DNA of 64,000 bases from Comamonas sp. KCTC 72670. Lineage in GTDB: Bacteria > Myxococcota > Myxococcia > Myxococcales > Myxococcaceae. Positions 52,180 to 61,929 of the stretch are shown here, piece after piece. The DNA is taken from positions 620,001-684,000 of the forward strand of contig BNCN01000003.1 in the NCBI GenBank assembly GCA_014656495.1. The letters are read 5' to 3'. Both the position numbers and the translations under genes were made by a program. The notes beneath the pieces were generated by a model. That model was given only the letters and a program-made list of their open reading frames with translations. It was not told the origin of the DNA and did no database searches. Every line of letters begins with the position of its first letter. Within the stretch, counting starts at the first letter, position 1.

Positions 52180-54201
52180 TTACATCGCCTCGGCGGACTG
52201 GACGCGGCGGTTCGCCGTGTCGCGCTCGATGCAGCCCTTGGTCATCGTGTACTGGTAGGTGCCCAGCTCGTCACGCCAGTACTCGCCCTCGTACGGCCAG
52301 TAGAGCTGGTCGTCCTGCACGGCGACGGAGTACTTGTACTTCTTGACGATGGCCGTGCGGCCGCCCGCCTTGAGCTGCTCCTCCAGGAACTCCTTCTCCT
52401 TGGTGGTCGTCTCGAACTTGATGCGCAGGCCGTTGGCGAGCAGTTGCTTGAGCGCCACGAGCTCCGTCTCCAGCTTGCCCTTGGCCATGATGCCGGCCTT
52501 GGAGATGAGCGCCGTGCGCTGCACCTTGAGCCCGTCCAGCAGGGACTTGCTCAGCTCCGAGTACTTGAAGGTGTCCGCCCGGTTCGCGAAGGCGTCCATC
52601 TCCCCCTCGAGCTCGAGGATGGAGTCGTTCGTCTTGCGCAGGTCCTGGTCCGTGAGGGCCAGCCGGAGGATGCGCTCCAAGATGACGTCCGTCTCGTTCT
52701 TCTGCAGGCCTTCCTTGTTCTTCTTCTGCACCTCGGACAGCACCGAGTAGTACTCGCTGGCGTCCATGTTCTTGCGCACCAGCGACTCGAGCTGGTCGTG
52801 GACCGGCAGGTAGGTGCGCTCGAAGTCCTGGAGGATGATGTTGGACTCCCGGTAGCGGCAGTTCTCGTAATAGATGACCGCCTTCAGGATGAGCGCCTCC
52901 GGGAAGTACTCCTCGCGGAAGAAGGGCGACGACAGGGTGATGAGGTTGCCCAGCGCCTGCTCGTACTGGCCCACGCGGTAGTTGGCCCAGCTGGACTCGA
53001 AGAGCGACTCCAGCCACTGGGTGTTACCGCGCTCCACCTTGCCCAGGTAGAAGAGCGCGAAGCGGTTCTGCTGCATGCCGTAGTGCGTCCGGGCCAGCTG
53101 CATGAAGGCCAGCTCGCGCAGCGACTTGTCCAACTTGGCCTGCTCGGCGCTCTTGCCCGCCATCGGGCGGGTGAGGCGGACCACTTCCTTCATCGCCTCG
53201 ATGGCCGCCAGCATCTCCCCGTTGGCGCGCTTGGCCGCCGCGTCCTTCTGCCGGCTGCCGTTGCGGAAGGAGGACAGGCCCTCCAGGTACTTGGCGCGCG
53301 GGAAGAACGTGTCCGTCCGGGGGATGGTGAGCGCCAGCCGCTTCACCTCCGCGAAGCTCTTGTCCGCCTCCTCCGGCTGCCCCACCTGGTCCAACGCGCG
53401 GCCTCGCACGAAGTGGTAGCGCGCCAGCAGGTAGCGGAACTCGTTGCGGTACTTCTCAGGGAACTCCTGGTTCGCGTGCCGGGCGATCTCGTCGAGGATG
53501 ACCGTCTCGTTCTTCGTCTTGCGGCTGATGAAGAAGAGCCACTCCAGGCTCGTCTTGAAGAACTTGGTGGACGGCCCCAGGGAGAGGATCTTGGAGAACT
53601 CCCCCAGCGACGAGTGGTACATGCCCATGCGGTAGAGCGACTTGGCCAGCACGTAGCGCGCCTCGGTGTGCAGGCCCGCCAGCTTCGGGTCTCCCAGCAG
53701 CTCGTGCGCCGCCATGGAGGCCTTCTCGTACTCGTCGTTCTTGAAGAGGCTGACGGCCACGTCCAGGCGCTGGCGGTCCGCCGTCTTGCCGGAGACGTCC
53801 ACCGCGTCGAAGGACATGGTGGGCGCGGCCGGCTTGGGCGCGTCCTGCGTCAGGTCCAGCCCCATGCCCATGCTCCCGGTGTTCGCCGGCGGCGTGGCGG
53901 GGGTGGGCGCGGGCGCCGTCGCGGGCGTCGTGGCCCCCGCGGCGGGCGCCACGGAGGAAGACGTGTCGTCGGCGGAGCTGTCGTCGTCGTCCCCGTCATC
54001 CTCCTGGGCCGGCGTGGCCTTCGACTTGTCGGTGCGGGCCTTGCCGCGGGCGGGCTTCTTCTTCTTGCCCGTGGGGCGCTTCTTCTTCTTGGACTGGCCG
54101 GACAGGTCCAGCCCCTCGAAGCTCTGCGCGAAGGTGGGGGCCGTCCACGCGAGCGACAGCCCGATGACGGCGACGCGGATGAGCCGAATGGAGCGCATCA
54201 T
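52180..54201 (-). CDS. gltC: Gliding motility protein GltC (periplasmic TPR protein)
   Basis: 673 residues. Signal peptide MMRSIRLIRVAVIGLSLAWT through TFAQS (about 26). A Lys-rich (KKKKRP) and acidic linker (about 37-110) is followed by TPR-like helical repeats over about 145-480, such as LFKNDEYEKASMAAHELLGD, EARYVLAKSLYRMGMYHSSL and SSWANYRVGQYEQALGNL. A coiled-coil-rich region and a WPYEGEYWRDELGTYQY end complete it. Gene order (gltK, gltB, gltA, gltC) and features match, from memory, the M. xanthus outer-membrane motility module. GltC is its periplasmic member, binding the barrels. It overlaps gltA by ATGA and ends at a strong terminator. Confidence 0.82.
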   Translation of the reverse strand: MMRSIRLIRVAVIGLSLAWTAPTFAQSFEGLDLSGQSKKKKRPTGKKKKPARGKARTDKSKATPAQEDDGDDDDSSADDTSSSVAPAAGATTPATAPAPTPATPPANTGSMGMGLDLTQDAPKPAAPTMSFDAVDVSGKTADRQRLDVAVSLFKNDEYEKASMAAHELLGDPKLAGLHTEARYVLAKSLYRMGMYHSSLGEFSKILSLGPSTKFFKTSLEWLFFISRKTKNETVILDEIARHANQEFPEKYRNEFRYLLARYHFVRGRALDQVGQPEEADKSFAEVKRLALTIPRTDTFFPRAKYLEGLSSFRNGSRQKDAAAKRANGEMLAAIEAMKEVVRLTRPMAGKSAEQAKLDKSLRELAFMQLARTHYGMQQNRFALFYLGKVERGNTQWLESLFESSWANYRVGQYEQALGNLITLSSPFFREEYFPEALILKAVIYYENCRYRESNIILQDFERTYLPVHDQLESLVRKNMDASEYYSVLSEVQKKNKEGLQKNETDVILERILRLALTDQDLRKTNDSILELEGEMDAFANRADTFKYSELSKSLLDGLKVQRTALISKAGIMAKGKLETELVALKQLLANGLRIKFETTTKEKEFLEEQLKAGGRTAIVKKYKYSVAVQDDQLYWPYEGEYWRDELGTYQYTMTKGCIERDTANRRVQSAEAM

Positions 54202-54968
54202 GACTCGGACCCGAAGAAGAAGGAGACGCCCAGCTCGAACAGCAGCTGGTTGCGCAGGTAGTTGCCGGAGACCTCGGTGCCCTTCTCCACGTAGATGAGG
54301 TCACGCAGCTCGGTGCGCAGCGTGATCCACCGGTTGAGGAAGAAGCGCGCGCCCACGCCCAGGTTGGCGCCGGGGGTCAGGTAGTTCTGCGCCAGGCTTC
54401 CCGGCGTCTCGCCGGGGCCGCGGTACTGCACCACGGAGGCCCCCGCGATGCCGTACAGGTCGAAGTGGACGAAGGTCTCCGCCAGCAGCGACACCTTGCC
54501 GTAGATGGGCGCCCACTGGACGTCCGCGCCGCCCAGCAGCTTGATCTGCCCGGGCGCGTTGCCGTCGAGCTCGGCCAGGGTGGGCGGCACGCAGCCGCGC
54601 GTGGAGCCCTCGCCCCCGTCACCGAAGGTGCACTTCTGCGCCGCGCCCGCCACCGTGTTGACGGAGTAGCCCACGCGCAGGCTGATGCCCAGCGTCTCCA
54701 TGGGGTGGTAGGTCAGCGTGCCGCCGAAGATGTACTTGCTGTAGAACGCGTCGCGCAGCGACAGCGTCGCGGACGGGCTGAACTCGAAGCGGCCCTTCTT
54801 GAGGAACACGTGGCCGGAGACCGGCCGGACGCGCTCGCGCAGAGGCCCGAGCCGGTCCTTGTCGACCTCGGACACGTCGCCGGCCTCCGTCTCCTCGCCC
54901 GTCTGGGCGAAGCCCAGCGCGGGCGCGGTGAGACACAGGGCGAGCAGCACACGGAGAAGGCGCTTCAT
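54198..54968 (-). CDS. gltA: Gliding motility outer-membrane barrel GltA
   Basis: 256 residues. Signal peptide MKRLLRVLLALCLTAPALGF, cleaved after FAQ. The mature protein is a beta-barrel with Gly/aromatic alternation: FLKKGRFEFSPSATLSLRDA, YSVNTVAG, DVQWAPIYGKVSLL and RFFLNRWITLRTELRD, ending ELGVSFFFGSES. It is a paralogue of the next upstream gene; both share LKKGRFE, DAFYSK and a (Q/E)WxPIYGKV strand. In M. xanthus GltA and GltB are interdependent outer-membrane proteins of the focal-adhesion gliding machine. Which of the two is A or B is assigned by order only. ATGA overlaps on both sides. Confidence 0.8.
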   Translation of the reverse strand: MKRLLRVLLALCLTAPALGFAQTGEETEAGDVSEVDKDRLGPLRERVRPVSGHVFLKKGRFEFSPSATLSLRDAFYSKYIFGGTLTYHPMETLGISLRVGYSVNTVAGAAQKCTFGDGGEGSTRGCVPPTLAELDGNAPGQIKLLGGADVQWAPIYGKVSLLAETFVHFDLYGIAGASVVQYRGPGETPGSLAQNYLTPGANLGVGARFFLNRWITLRTELRDLIYVEKGTEVSGNYLRNQLLFELGVSFFFGSES

Positions 54969-55792
54969 TCCGAGTCCCTCCCCGTCGACTTGAAGGGCAG
55001 GAACAGCGAGATGCCTGCGTTGAGCGTCATGACGTTCTGGACGGCGCCCTTGCTGCTGCCAAGGGGCTGATCCACGTAGGAGGTGTTGATGAGGGCCACG
55101 TTCACGGCGATGTAGTCCTGGGCCACGAAGCGCATGCCCAGGCCCAGATCCGCGGCCGGATTGAGCCCGCGCCCCGGCAGCGCCGAGGTCTCCGTCCTCA
55201 CCACGCCCGCGCCCGCCAGCAGGTAGCCGTCGAAGTGGAGGATGGAGTTGAGGAAGGCCACCTTGCCGTAGATGGGGCTCCACTCCACGTCGCCCATCGC
55301 GGACCACTGCGGCACGGAGTAGTAGATCTGGCTGTTGAAGGTCCGCTTCGCGGTGCGCACGTCATCCGACGGCACCACTTGCATCAGCGAGGCCCGCGCC
55401 GAGAGGGCCAGGGTGTCCGCCAGGTAGTAGGCGCCCCGGACCGACAGGCCGACCTTGGAATAGAATGCGTCATTGACCGAGAAGCTCAAGAGCGGCGTCA
55501 GCTCGAAGCGCCCCTTCTTGAGGTAGACCTTCCGCTGGACGCTCTTCACCCGGTCCTCCTGGGTGATGTCCACGAAAGGCAACTGCGGATCCGCTTCCAA
55601 TGGCTCGTCCGCGGGGCGGGATGCCGCGGCCGGACTGGCCTCCTCCACCGGAGGAGGCACGGGTGATTCTGCGTCCTGCGATGACTCGGCCTGCGACTCG
55701 TCGGTGAGGTCGAGTCCCATGCCTTCCTGGCTCTGGGCGGACGCCAACGCGGGCATCAGACACAGGGCGAGCAGCAACTTGGGGCGGTTCAA
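54965..55792 (-). CDS. gltB: Gliding motility outer-membrane barrel GltB
   Basis: 275 residues from a TTG at 55792, chosen because it begins a perfect signal peptide (NRPKLLLALCLMPALASAQ). The ATG at 55861 would place 23 residues before it and spoil export. GGAG lies about 10 nt upstream. After an acidic, Pro-rich linker (about 28-70) comes the barrel: VYLKKGRFELTPLLSFSVND, DVEWSPIYGKVAFLNS, GLGMRFVAQDYIAVN and an NAGISLFLPF end. It is a paralogue of GltA, 4-nt overlapped with it. It is first in the minus-strand operon and divergent from gltK by 269 nt. Confidence 0.78.
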   Translation of the reverse strand: MNRPKLLLALCLMPALASAQSQEGMGLDLTDESQAESSQDAESPVPPPVEEASPAAASRPADEPLEADPQLPFVDITQEDRVKSVQRKVYLKKGRFELTPLLSFSVNDAFYSKVGLSVRGAYYLADTLALSARASLMQVVPSDDVRTAKRTFNSQIYYSVPQWSAMGDVEWSPIYGKVAFLNSILHFDGYLLAGAGVVRTETSALPGRGLNPAADLGLGMRFVAQDYIAVNVALINTSYVDQPLGSSKGAVQNVMTLNAGISLFLPFKSTGRDSE

Positions 55793-56061
55793 ATCCGGAG
55801 GCTCCGTGAGGGAGGGGGGCGTAACTGCCACCGGGGGTTCAGCGCGACTCTCGGCTTGCACATCCTATCGGTCGTATTCCCAACCATCAACCGCTCCGAG
55901 CACGCCTGGTCTCGGCCTATCCCTCCGGTATTCCTTCACAATTCCACCCCCCGTACCGCCGTACGGGGACGTTGGTGTTCCAGGGGGCTGTGCTACCCTT
56001 CCCGGGCTCGCGGGCCCGAGGTCCCGTGCCCCATCCCCCCTTTGTAGAGGTCCGAGGTCCC

Positions 56062-56580
56062 ATGAAGATGTTCGTGCGAACCGCCCTCATGATGTCCACC
56101 GCGTTGCTGCTCGGTGGCTGTGAGGTGGCCAGCGAGATTGGCAAGCCGTGCGCGCTGGTGCGCAAGGCGACCCCCGAGGAGTCGGCGGCCAACAACAACT
56201 CCCCGACCATGCCCATCCTGGAGCGGGAGATCGCCCCCCGGCAGGACTTCATCTCCTTCGGGTCCGTGAACTGCGAGGACCTGATCTGCGTGCGGGATCA
56301 GGACTACCCGCGCGCCCTCAACGAGGATGGCTCGCTGAACGAAGACGCGCCGGCCATGGGCTACTGCAGCAAGCCCTGCGTCGAGGGTGGCTCGTCCTGC
56401 AACGTGACGGACACCGACAACGTGAACCCGGATCTACCCGGCCGCATGTCGTGCCGCTCGCTGCTGCTGGATCAGGACACGCTGGAGGCCCTGCGCTCCG
56501 CGGACGAGGCCTTCTACCGGCGCACGTTCGGCGAGAACAACTCGCCCTTCTTCTGCGCCGGCGCGCTCATCCCGCGTTAG
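56062..56580 (+). CDS. Gliding motility outer-membrane lipoprotein CglC/GltK
   Basis: 172 residues. Signal peptide FVRTALMMSTALLLGGC gives lipobox LGGC (Cys about 20). The mature domain is acidic with further Cys in KPCALV, VNCEDLICV, YCSKPCVEGGSSC, MSCRS and FFCAG, so several disulfides are likely. From memory this corresponds to M. xanthus MXAN_2538, a lipoprotein needed for adventurous gliding and found with GltA, GltB, GltC and GltH. AGAGGTCCGAGG lies upstream of ATG 56062. It is transcribed divergently from gltBAC. Confidence 0.8.
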   Translation: MKMFVRTALMMSTALLLGGCEVASEIGKPCALVRKATPEESAANNNSPTMPILEREIAPRQDFISFGSVNCEDLICVRDQDYPRALNEDGSLNEDAPAMGYCSKPCVEGGSSCNVTDTDNVNPDLPGRMSCRSLLLDQDTLEALRSADEAFYRRTFGENNSPFFCAGALIPR

Positions 56581-56596
56581 GCCACCGGACACTTTT

Positions 56597-56624
56597 CGCG
56601 CGGAGGGGTAGACCTTTCCGCGCG
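56597..56624 (+). terminator. GC-rich inverted repeat after cglC/gltK
   Basis: CGCGCGGA (56597-56604) and TCCGCGCG (56617-56624) enclose 12 nt, starting 16 nt after the lipoprotein stop. Only a weak T-rich stretch precedes it and none follows, so termination is uncertain. Confidence 0.3.
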
Positions 56625-56675
56625 GGTCATTCGTAAAGGCAGGGCCCGCGCCGTATCCGCAAGGAGCCCTGCCGC

Positions 56676-58115
56676 ATGAACCGAACGGTCCTCTTCCTCA
56701 GTCTGGCGGGTGGCCTCGCGCTCACCGCCCTCGTGCTCGGCCTGCCCTCCATGGGGACCGACACCCCGAAAGCGCCTCACGCCGCTTCGGTCCCGCCGCA
56801 GCCGCCCCCGCCGCCGCAGCCGCCCCCGCAGGTCGCCCCGTCCACGGGCGGCTCGCTCACCCTCACGAGCCGGCTGTCGCATCCCTACATCCCCACGGGC
56901 GCCTCCGAGCTCTTCGCGACGTTCGACGTGGCGGGCGCCCAGGTGCCGGGCGCGAAGCGGAGCCCGGTGAACCTGGCGCTCGTCATCGACCGCTCGGGCT
57001 CCATGAGCGGCTACAAGCTGGCGCAGGCGAAGCAGGCGGCGCGGCACCTCATCGGCCTGCTGGGTGACGAGGACCGGCTGGCCATCGTCCACTACGGCTC
57101 GGACGTGAAGAGCCTGCCGGCCATGCAGGCCACCGCGGGCAACCGCGAGCGGATGTTCCAGTACGTGGACGGCATCTGGGACGAGGGCGGCACCAACATC
57201 GGCGCGGGCCTGTCCACCGGCCGCTACCAGCTCTCCACCGCGCAGCAGTCCTTCAACGTGAACCGGCTCATCCTCATGAGCGACGGCCAGCCCACCGAGG
57301 GCCTCACGTCCAACGAGGACCTGACGCGCATGGCGCGGGAGCTGCGCACCACCGGCATCACCCTGAGCGCCATTGGCGTGGGCACCGACTTCAACGAGGA
57401 CCTGATGCAGGGCTTCGCGGAGTACGGCGCGGGCGCCTACGGCTTCCTCGAGGACGCAGCCCAGCTCTCCACCCTCTTCCAGAAGGACCTGCAGCAGGCC
57501 GGCACGACGGTGGCGCGCGCCGTGACGATGACCTTCACCCTGCCCCCGGGGACGTCGCTGGGTGAGGTGCTCGGCTACCGCGCCAGCCAGACGGGCAACG
57601 AGGTGCAGGTGGCGCTGCCGGACTTCTCCGCGGGCCAGTTGGAGCGCGTGGTGGTGCGGCTCCACGTCAGCGGCGACGCGGCGGGCCGGACGGTTCCCGT
57701 GGTGGACCTGAAGCTGGCGTACTCCGACCTCATCCGGGACGCCGCCGCGCTGAACACGGCCTCGCTGTCCGCGGTGGTGACGGACCGCCGCGAGGAAGTG
57801 GCGGCCCGGCAGGACCGCGACGCCACCGTCTACGCCGCGCGGGCGCGCAGCGCGGTCAACACGCAGAAGGCCGCCGAGGCGCTCAGCGAGGGACGCAAGG
57901 ACGAGGCGAAGCTCTATCTGCAACGCAACCAGGCCCTCTTCCGCGAGACCAGCGCCGTGGCGGGCGCCGCCGCCGTCGCCGCGGACCAGGCCGAGCAGCA
58001 GGCGGCGCTCGACGAGTACGACAGCGCGGAGGGCGAGGAGGCACGGCGCTCGCTCGTGAAGAAGAGCAAGGTGAAGGCGCTCAAGAGCTTCGGGAAGCTG
58101 GGATCCACCTACTGA
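56676..58115 (+). CDS. Exported von Willebrand factor A domain protein
   Basis: 479 residues. N-terminal hydrophobic anchor or signal (VLFLSLAGGLALTALVLG), then a Pro-rich linker (PPQPPPPPQPPP, about 40-52). The VWA domain covers about 95-280 with a full MIDAS motif DRSGSMSG, the later Thr in GGTNIGAG and Asp in LMSDGQPTEG. A beta-sandwich and a helical, Ala-rich tail with many Lys follow. Such proteins bind ligands through a metal. It lies next to the glt cluster, but is not the CglB adhesin as far as can be seen. A hairpin (56638-56645 with 56666-56673) ends on its Shine-Dalgarno AAGGAG. Confidence 0.82.
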   Translation: MNRTVLFLSLAGGLALTALVLGLPSMGTDTPKAPHAASVPPQPPPPPQPPPQVAPSTGGSLTLTSRLSHPYIPTGASELFATFDVAGAQVPGAKRSPVNLALVIDRSGSMSGYKLAQAKQAARHLIGLLGDEDRLAIVHYGSDVKSLPAMQATAGNRERMFQYVDGIWDEGGTNIGAGLSTGRYQLSTAQQSFNVNRLILMSDGQPTEGLTSNEDLTRMARELRTTGITLSAIGVGTDFNEDLMQGFAEYGAGAYGFLEDAAQLSTLFQKDLQQAGTTVARAVTMTFTLPPGTSLGEVLGYRASQTGNEVQVALPDFSAGQLERVVVRLHVSGDAAGRTVPVVDLKLAYSDLIRDAAALNTASLSAVVTDRREEVAARQDRDATVYAARARSAVNTQKAAEALSEGRKDEAKLYLQRNQALFRETSAVAGAAAVAADQAEQQAALDEYDSAEGEEARRSLVKKSKVKALKSFGKLGSTY

Positions 58116-58282
58116 TGTAACGGACTACGGGTTATCCGGGGGGCCCGCCGCACTGCGTCGTGTTGACGATCGTGTGCAGGCGGGTCGTGAAGTTTCACGA
58201 AGGGGCCCACAGAGGATGCATTCAGCTTTAAGCTGTGGCACCTCAAATCAAACCTGTTTCCCAAACCAGTGGAGCCCCCCTC

Positions 58283-60097
58283 ATGCAGCTCCCGCAGTTC
58301 CAGACGCTGATCGACATCTTCAAGCGCAGCACCTCCACCTTCGGCAGCCGCGAACTCTTCGGAGAGAAGAAGAACGGGCAATGGGTCTGGACGACCTACT
58401 CCCGCTTCGGAGAGATGGTGGACGACCTGCGAGGGGGACTCGCGCAATTGGGCGTGGGCGCGGGCGACCGCGTCGCCGTCATCTCCAACAACCGGCTGGA
58501 GTGGGCGGTGGGCGCGTACGCCACGTACACGCTGGGTGGCGCGTACGTCCCGATGTATGAATCGCAGCAGGTGAAGGAGCTGCAGTTCATCATCAACGAC
58601 AGCGGCGCCAAGGTCGTCTTCTGCGCCACGGATGAAATCGCGCAGCGCCTGCAGGCCGTGCGCGCGGAGCTCCCGCACGTGGAGCACCTCATCCGCTTCA
58701 GCGGCACCACCAGCGACGCGGACAGCTTCGCGACGCTGCTGCGCCGGGGCGCGGAGACGCCCACGCCGCTGGTGAGCCCCAAGCCCACGGACCTGGCCGG
58801 CCTCATCTACACGTCCGGCACCACGGGCCAGCCCAAGGGCGTGATGCTCAGCCACGCGAACATCGCCCGCAACGTGTCGGCGATGCACGAGGTCTTCCCC
58901 ATGACGCCGGAGGACCGCTCCCTGGCGTTCCTGCCCTGGGCGCACGTCTTCGGCCAGACGGTGGAGCTGCACGCGCTCTTGTCCATGGGCGCGTCCATGG
59001 CCATCGCGGAGGCGGTGGAGAAGATCATCGACAACCTCTCCGAGGTGAAGCCCACGCTGCTCTTCAGCGTGCCGCGCATCTTCAACCGCATCTACGACGG
59101 CCTGCAGAAGCGCATGGCCGGCGAGAAGGCGGTGACGCGGTTCATGTTCCACCGCGGCCTCGCGGTGGCGGCCCAGCGCCGCGCGCTCGCGGAGCAGGGC
59201 AAGTCGAGCGGCCTGCTGGACCTCCAGCACGCCTTCTTCGACAAGGTCGTGTTCTCCAAGGTCCGCGCGCGCTTCGGCGGCCGGTTGAAGTACGCCTTCT
59301 CCGGCGGGTCGGCCATCTCCAAGGAGGTGGCGGAGTTCATCGACAACCTCGGCATCACCGTCTACGAGGGCTACGGCCTCACGGAGACGTCGCCCATCGC
59401 CACGGCCAACTATCCGGAGAACCGCAAGATTGGCTCGGTGGGCAAGGCGCTGCCCGGCATTCGCATCGAAATCGACACGGCGGCCACCGGCGAGGCGACC
59501 CAGGGCGAGATCGTCGTCCACGGCCACAACGTGATGATGGGCTACTACAACAAGCCCGAGGAGAACGAGAAGGTGTTCACCGGGAACGGCGGCTTCCGCA
59601 CCGGTGACATGGGCGTCCTGGACAAGGACGGCTACCTCTTCATCACCGGCCGCATCAAGGAGCAGTACAAGCTGGAGAACGGCAAGTACGTGGTGCCCAG
59701 CCCCATCGAGCAGGCGCTGACGCTCTCCACGTTCATCGCCAACGCGTTGGTCCACGGCATGAACAAGCCGTACAACGTCGTCATCCTCGTCGTGGACGTG
59801 GACACGCTGAAGAAGTGGGCCACGGAGAAGGGGCTCGACACGTCGTCGCTGCCCGAGCTGCTCAAGCGCCCCGAGGTGCAGCAGCTCTACCGCGAGCAGG
59901 TGAACGAGTTCACCCGCGACGTGAAGGGCTACGAGCGTCCGCAGCGCTTCCTGCTCATCAGCGAGGACTTCACCGTCGCCAACGACATGCTCACGCCCAA
60001 GATGAGCGTGAAGCGCCGCAACGTCGTGGCCCGCTACAACGACGCCATCGAGGCCCTCTACCGCGAGGGCAGCGACCGGTCCGTCTCCGCGGCTTAG
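58283..60097 (+). CDS. Long-chain fatty-acid--CoA ligase / AMP-dependent synthetase
   Basis: 604 residues from ATG 58283, with GGAG 8 nt upstream; a GTG at 58235 is less likely. ANL-superfamily motifs: GLIYTSGTTGQPKGVMLSH (A3), YEGYGLTETSP (A5), FRTGDMGVLDKDGYLFITGR (A7 and A8) and KEQYKLENGKYVVP. The last matches the K-x-x-x-x-x-NGKY signature of long-chain and FAA1-type ligases. It adenylates fatty acid and transfers it to CoA. The region resembles FadD15-type ligases common in myxobacteria, which have many copies. No beta-oxidation gene is nearby. Confidence 0.92.
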   Translation: MQLPQFQTLIDIFKRSTSTFGSRELFGEKKNGQWVWTTYSRFGEMVDDLRGGLAQLGVGAGDRVAVISNNRLEWAVGAYATYTLGGAYVPMYESQQVKELQFIINDSGAKVVFCATDEIAQRLQAVRAELPHVEHLIRFSGTTSDADSFATLLRRGAETPTPLVSPKPTDLAGLIYTSGTTGQPKGVMLSHANIARNVSAMHEVFPMTPEDRSLAFLPWAHVFGQTVELHALLSMGASMAIAEAVEKIIDNLSEVKPTLLFSVPRIFNRIYDGLQKRMAGEKAVTRFMFHRGLAVAAQRRALAEQGKSSGLLDLQHAFFDKVVFSKVRARFGGRLKYAFSGGSAISKEVAEFIDNLGITVYEGYGLTETSPIATANYPENRKIGSVGKALPGIRIEIDTAATGEATQGEIVVHGHNVMMGYYNKPEENEKVFTGNGGFRTGDMGVLDKDGYLFITGRIKEQYKLENGKYVVPSPIEQALTLSTFIANALVHGMNKPYNVVILVVDVDTLKKWATEKGLDTSSLPELLKRPEVQQLYREQVNEFTRDVKGYERPQRFLLISEDFTVANDMLTPKMSVKRRNVVARYNDAIEALYREGSDRSVSAA

Positions 60098-60288
60098 CCG
60101 CCCTGGGTGCCGGGCAGGGGCTCGTTCCCCTGCCCCACCCCGCGTCCGGGTCCGCGCCGGGAATACACGTAGGGCGAGGTGCCATCCTCGACACCCATGC
60201 CTTTCCGTGTTGACCCGTGGAATCCCCCCGCCCTATCTCCGCGTTCCTCCTGGTTTCGGCTGCACAGCGCATGGAGGTGCGCACACCA

Positions 60289-60782
<494 letters not shown>

Positions 60783-60786
<4 letters not shown>

Positions 60787-61925
60787 GCCCGCGCGTGGTG
60801 CTGCCCGGCGGCACGATTGGCATGCTGGGCGGTGGCCAGTTGGGGCGGATGATGGCCCTGGCCGCGCGCACGCTCGGCTTCCAGGTGCGGGCGTTGGACC
60901 CCGACGCGGACTGCCCCGCCCACTCCGTGGTGGACCAGTGCATCACCGCGCCGTTCGGCGACACGGCCGCCGCGGAGACGCTCGCGCGCGCCAGCGACAC
61001 GGTGACGCTCGAAATCGAGAAGATTCCCCTCGCCACGCTGGACGCGGTGGCGCGCCATGCCCCCATGCGCCCGGGCGCCGACGTGCTCCGCGTGATTCAG
61101 CACCGCGGCCGGCAGAAGGGTTGGCTCGCCAAGGGCGGCTTCCCCCTGGGGCCGTGGCGTGAGGCCCACTCCGCCGCCGAGCTGGCCGAGGCCATCCAGG
61201 CCCTGGGCGGGCGCTGCTTCGTGAAGTCCAGCGAGGGCGGCTATGACGGCCGCGGACAGGTGGAGGTGACGTCCGCGGGCGAGGCCGCCACCGCCTGGCG
61301 CGAGCTGGGCGAGAAGTCCGTCGTCGTCGAGGCCGCGCTGGCGCTCCAGTCCGAGCTGTCCGTGCTGGTGGCGCGCAGCCCCAACGGCGAGGTGGCGGTG
61401 TATCCGCCCGCCTTCAACCACCACGAGGAGCGCATCCTCGCGTGGTCGCTGCTGCCCGGGCCGCTGCCGGCCGAGGTGCTGTCCCAGGCCACGGAGGTGG
61501 CGCGCGGCATCACCGAGTCCCTCCAGGTGGAGGGGCTGCTGGTCATCGAGCTGTTCCTGCTGAAGGACGGCAGCCTGCTCGTCAACGAGCTCGCGCCGCG
61601 TCCGCACAACAGCTTCCACTCCACCGAGGTGGCGTGCCTCACCTCCCAGTTCGAGCAGGCGGTGCGCGCGGTGTGCAACCTCCCCCTCGGCTCGGTGGAG
61701 ATCGTGCGGCCGGCGGCCATCGTCAACCTGCTGGGCGACTTGTGGCTGAAGGAGGGAGGCCCGCGCTTCCAGCCCGTGCTGGCCATGCCCGGCGTCCGCC
61801 TGCACCTCTACGGCAAGCGGGAGGCGCGCAAGGGACGGAAGATGGGCCACCTGTCCGCGGTGGGCAGCTCGCCCGAGGACGCCCTGGCGCGCGTGCAGGC
61901 CGCCGCCACCGCCCTGGGGATGTGA
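60783..61925 (+). CDS. purK: N5-carboxyaminoimidazole ribonucleotide synthase
   Basis: 380 residues of the ATP-grasp fold. Start [19 protein letters not shown] is the PurK signature, followed by [15 protein letters not shown], the P-loop-like [18 protein letters not shown], and [13 protein letters not shown], the ATP-grasp metal site. It makes N5-CAIR from AIR, ATP and bicarbonate, the substrate of PurE. A YbaK-like gene follows by 4 nt and probably shares the transcript. Confidence 0.95.
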
Positions 61926-61929
61926 GGCC

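Noticed and set aside
55856..55880. Possible promoter TTGCAC with TATTCC upstream of cglC/gltK
   Set aside because: The spacer is only 13 nt, too short for a sigma70-type promoter, and it lies about 180 nt before the start codon.
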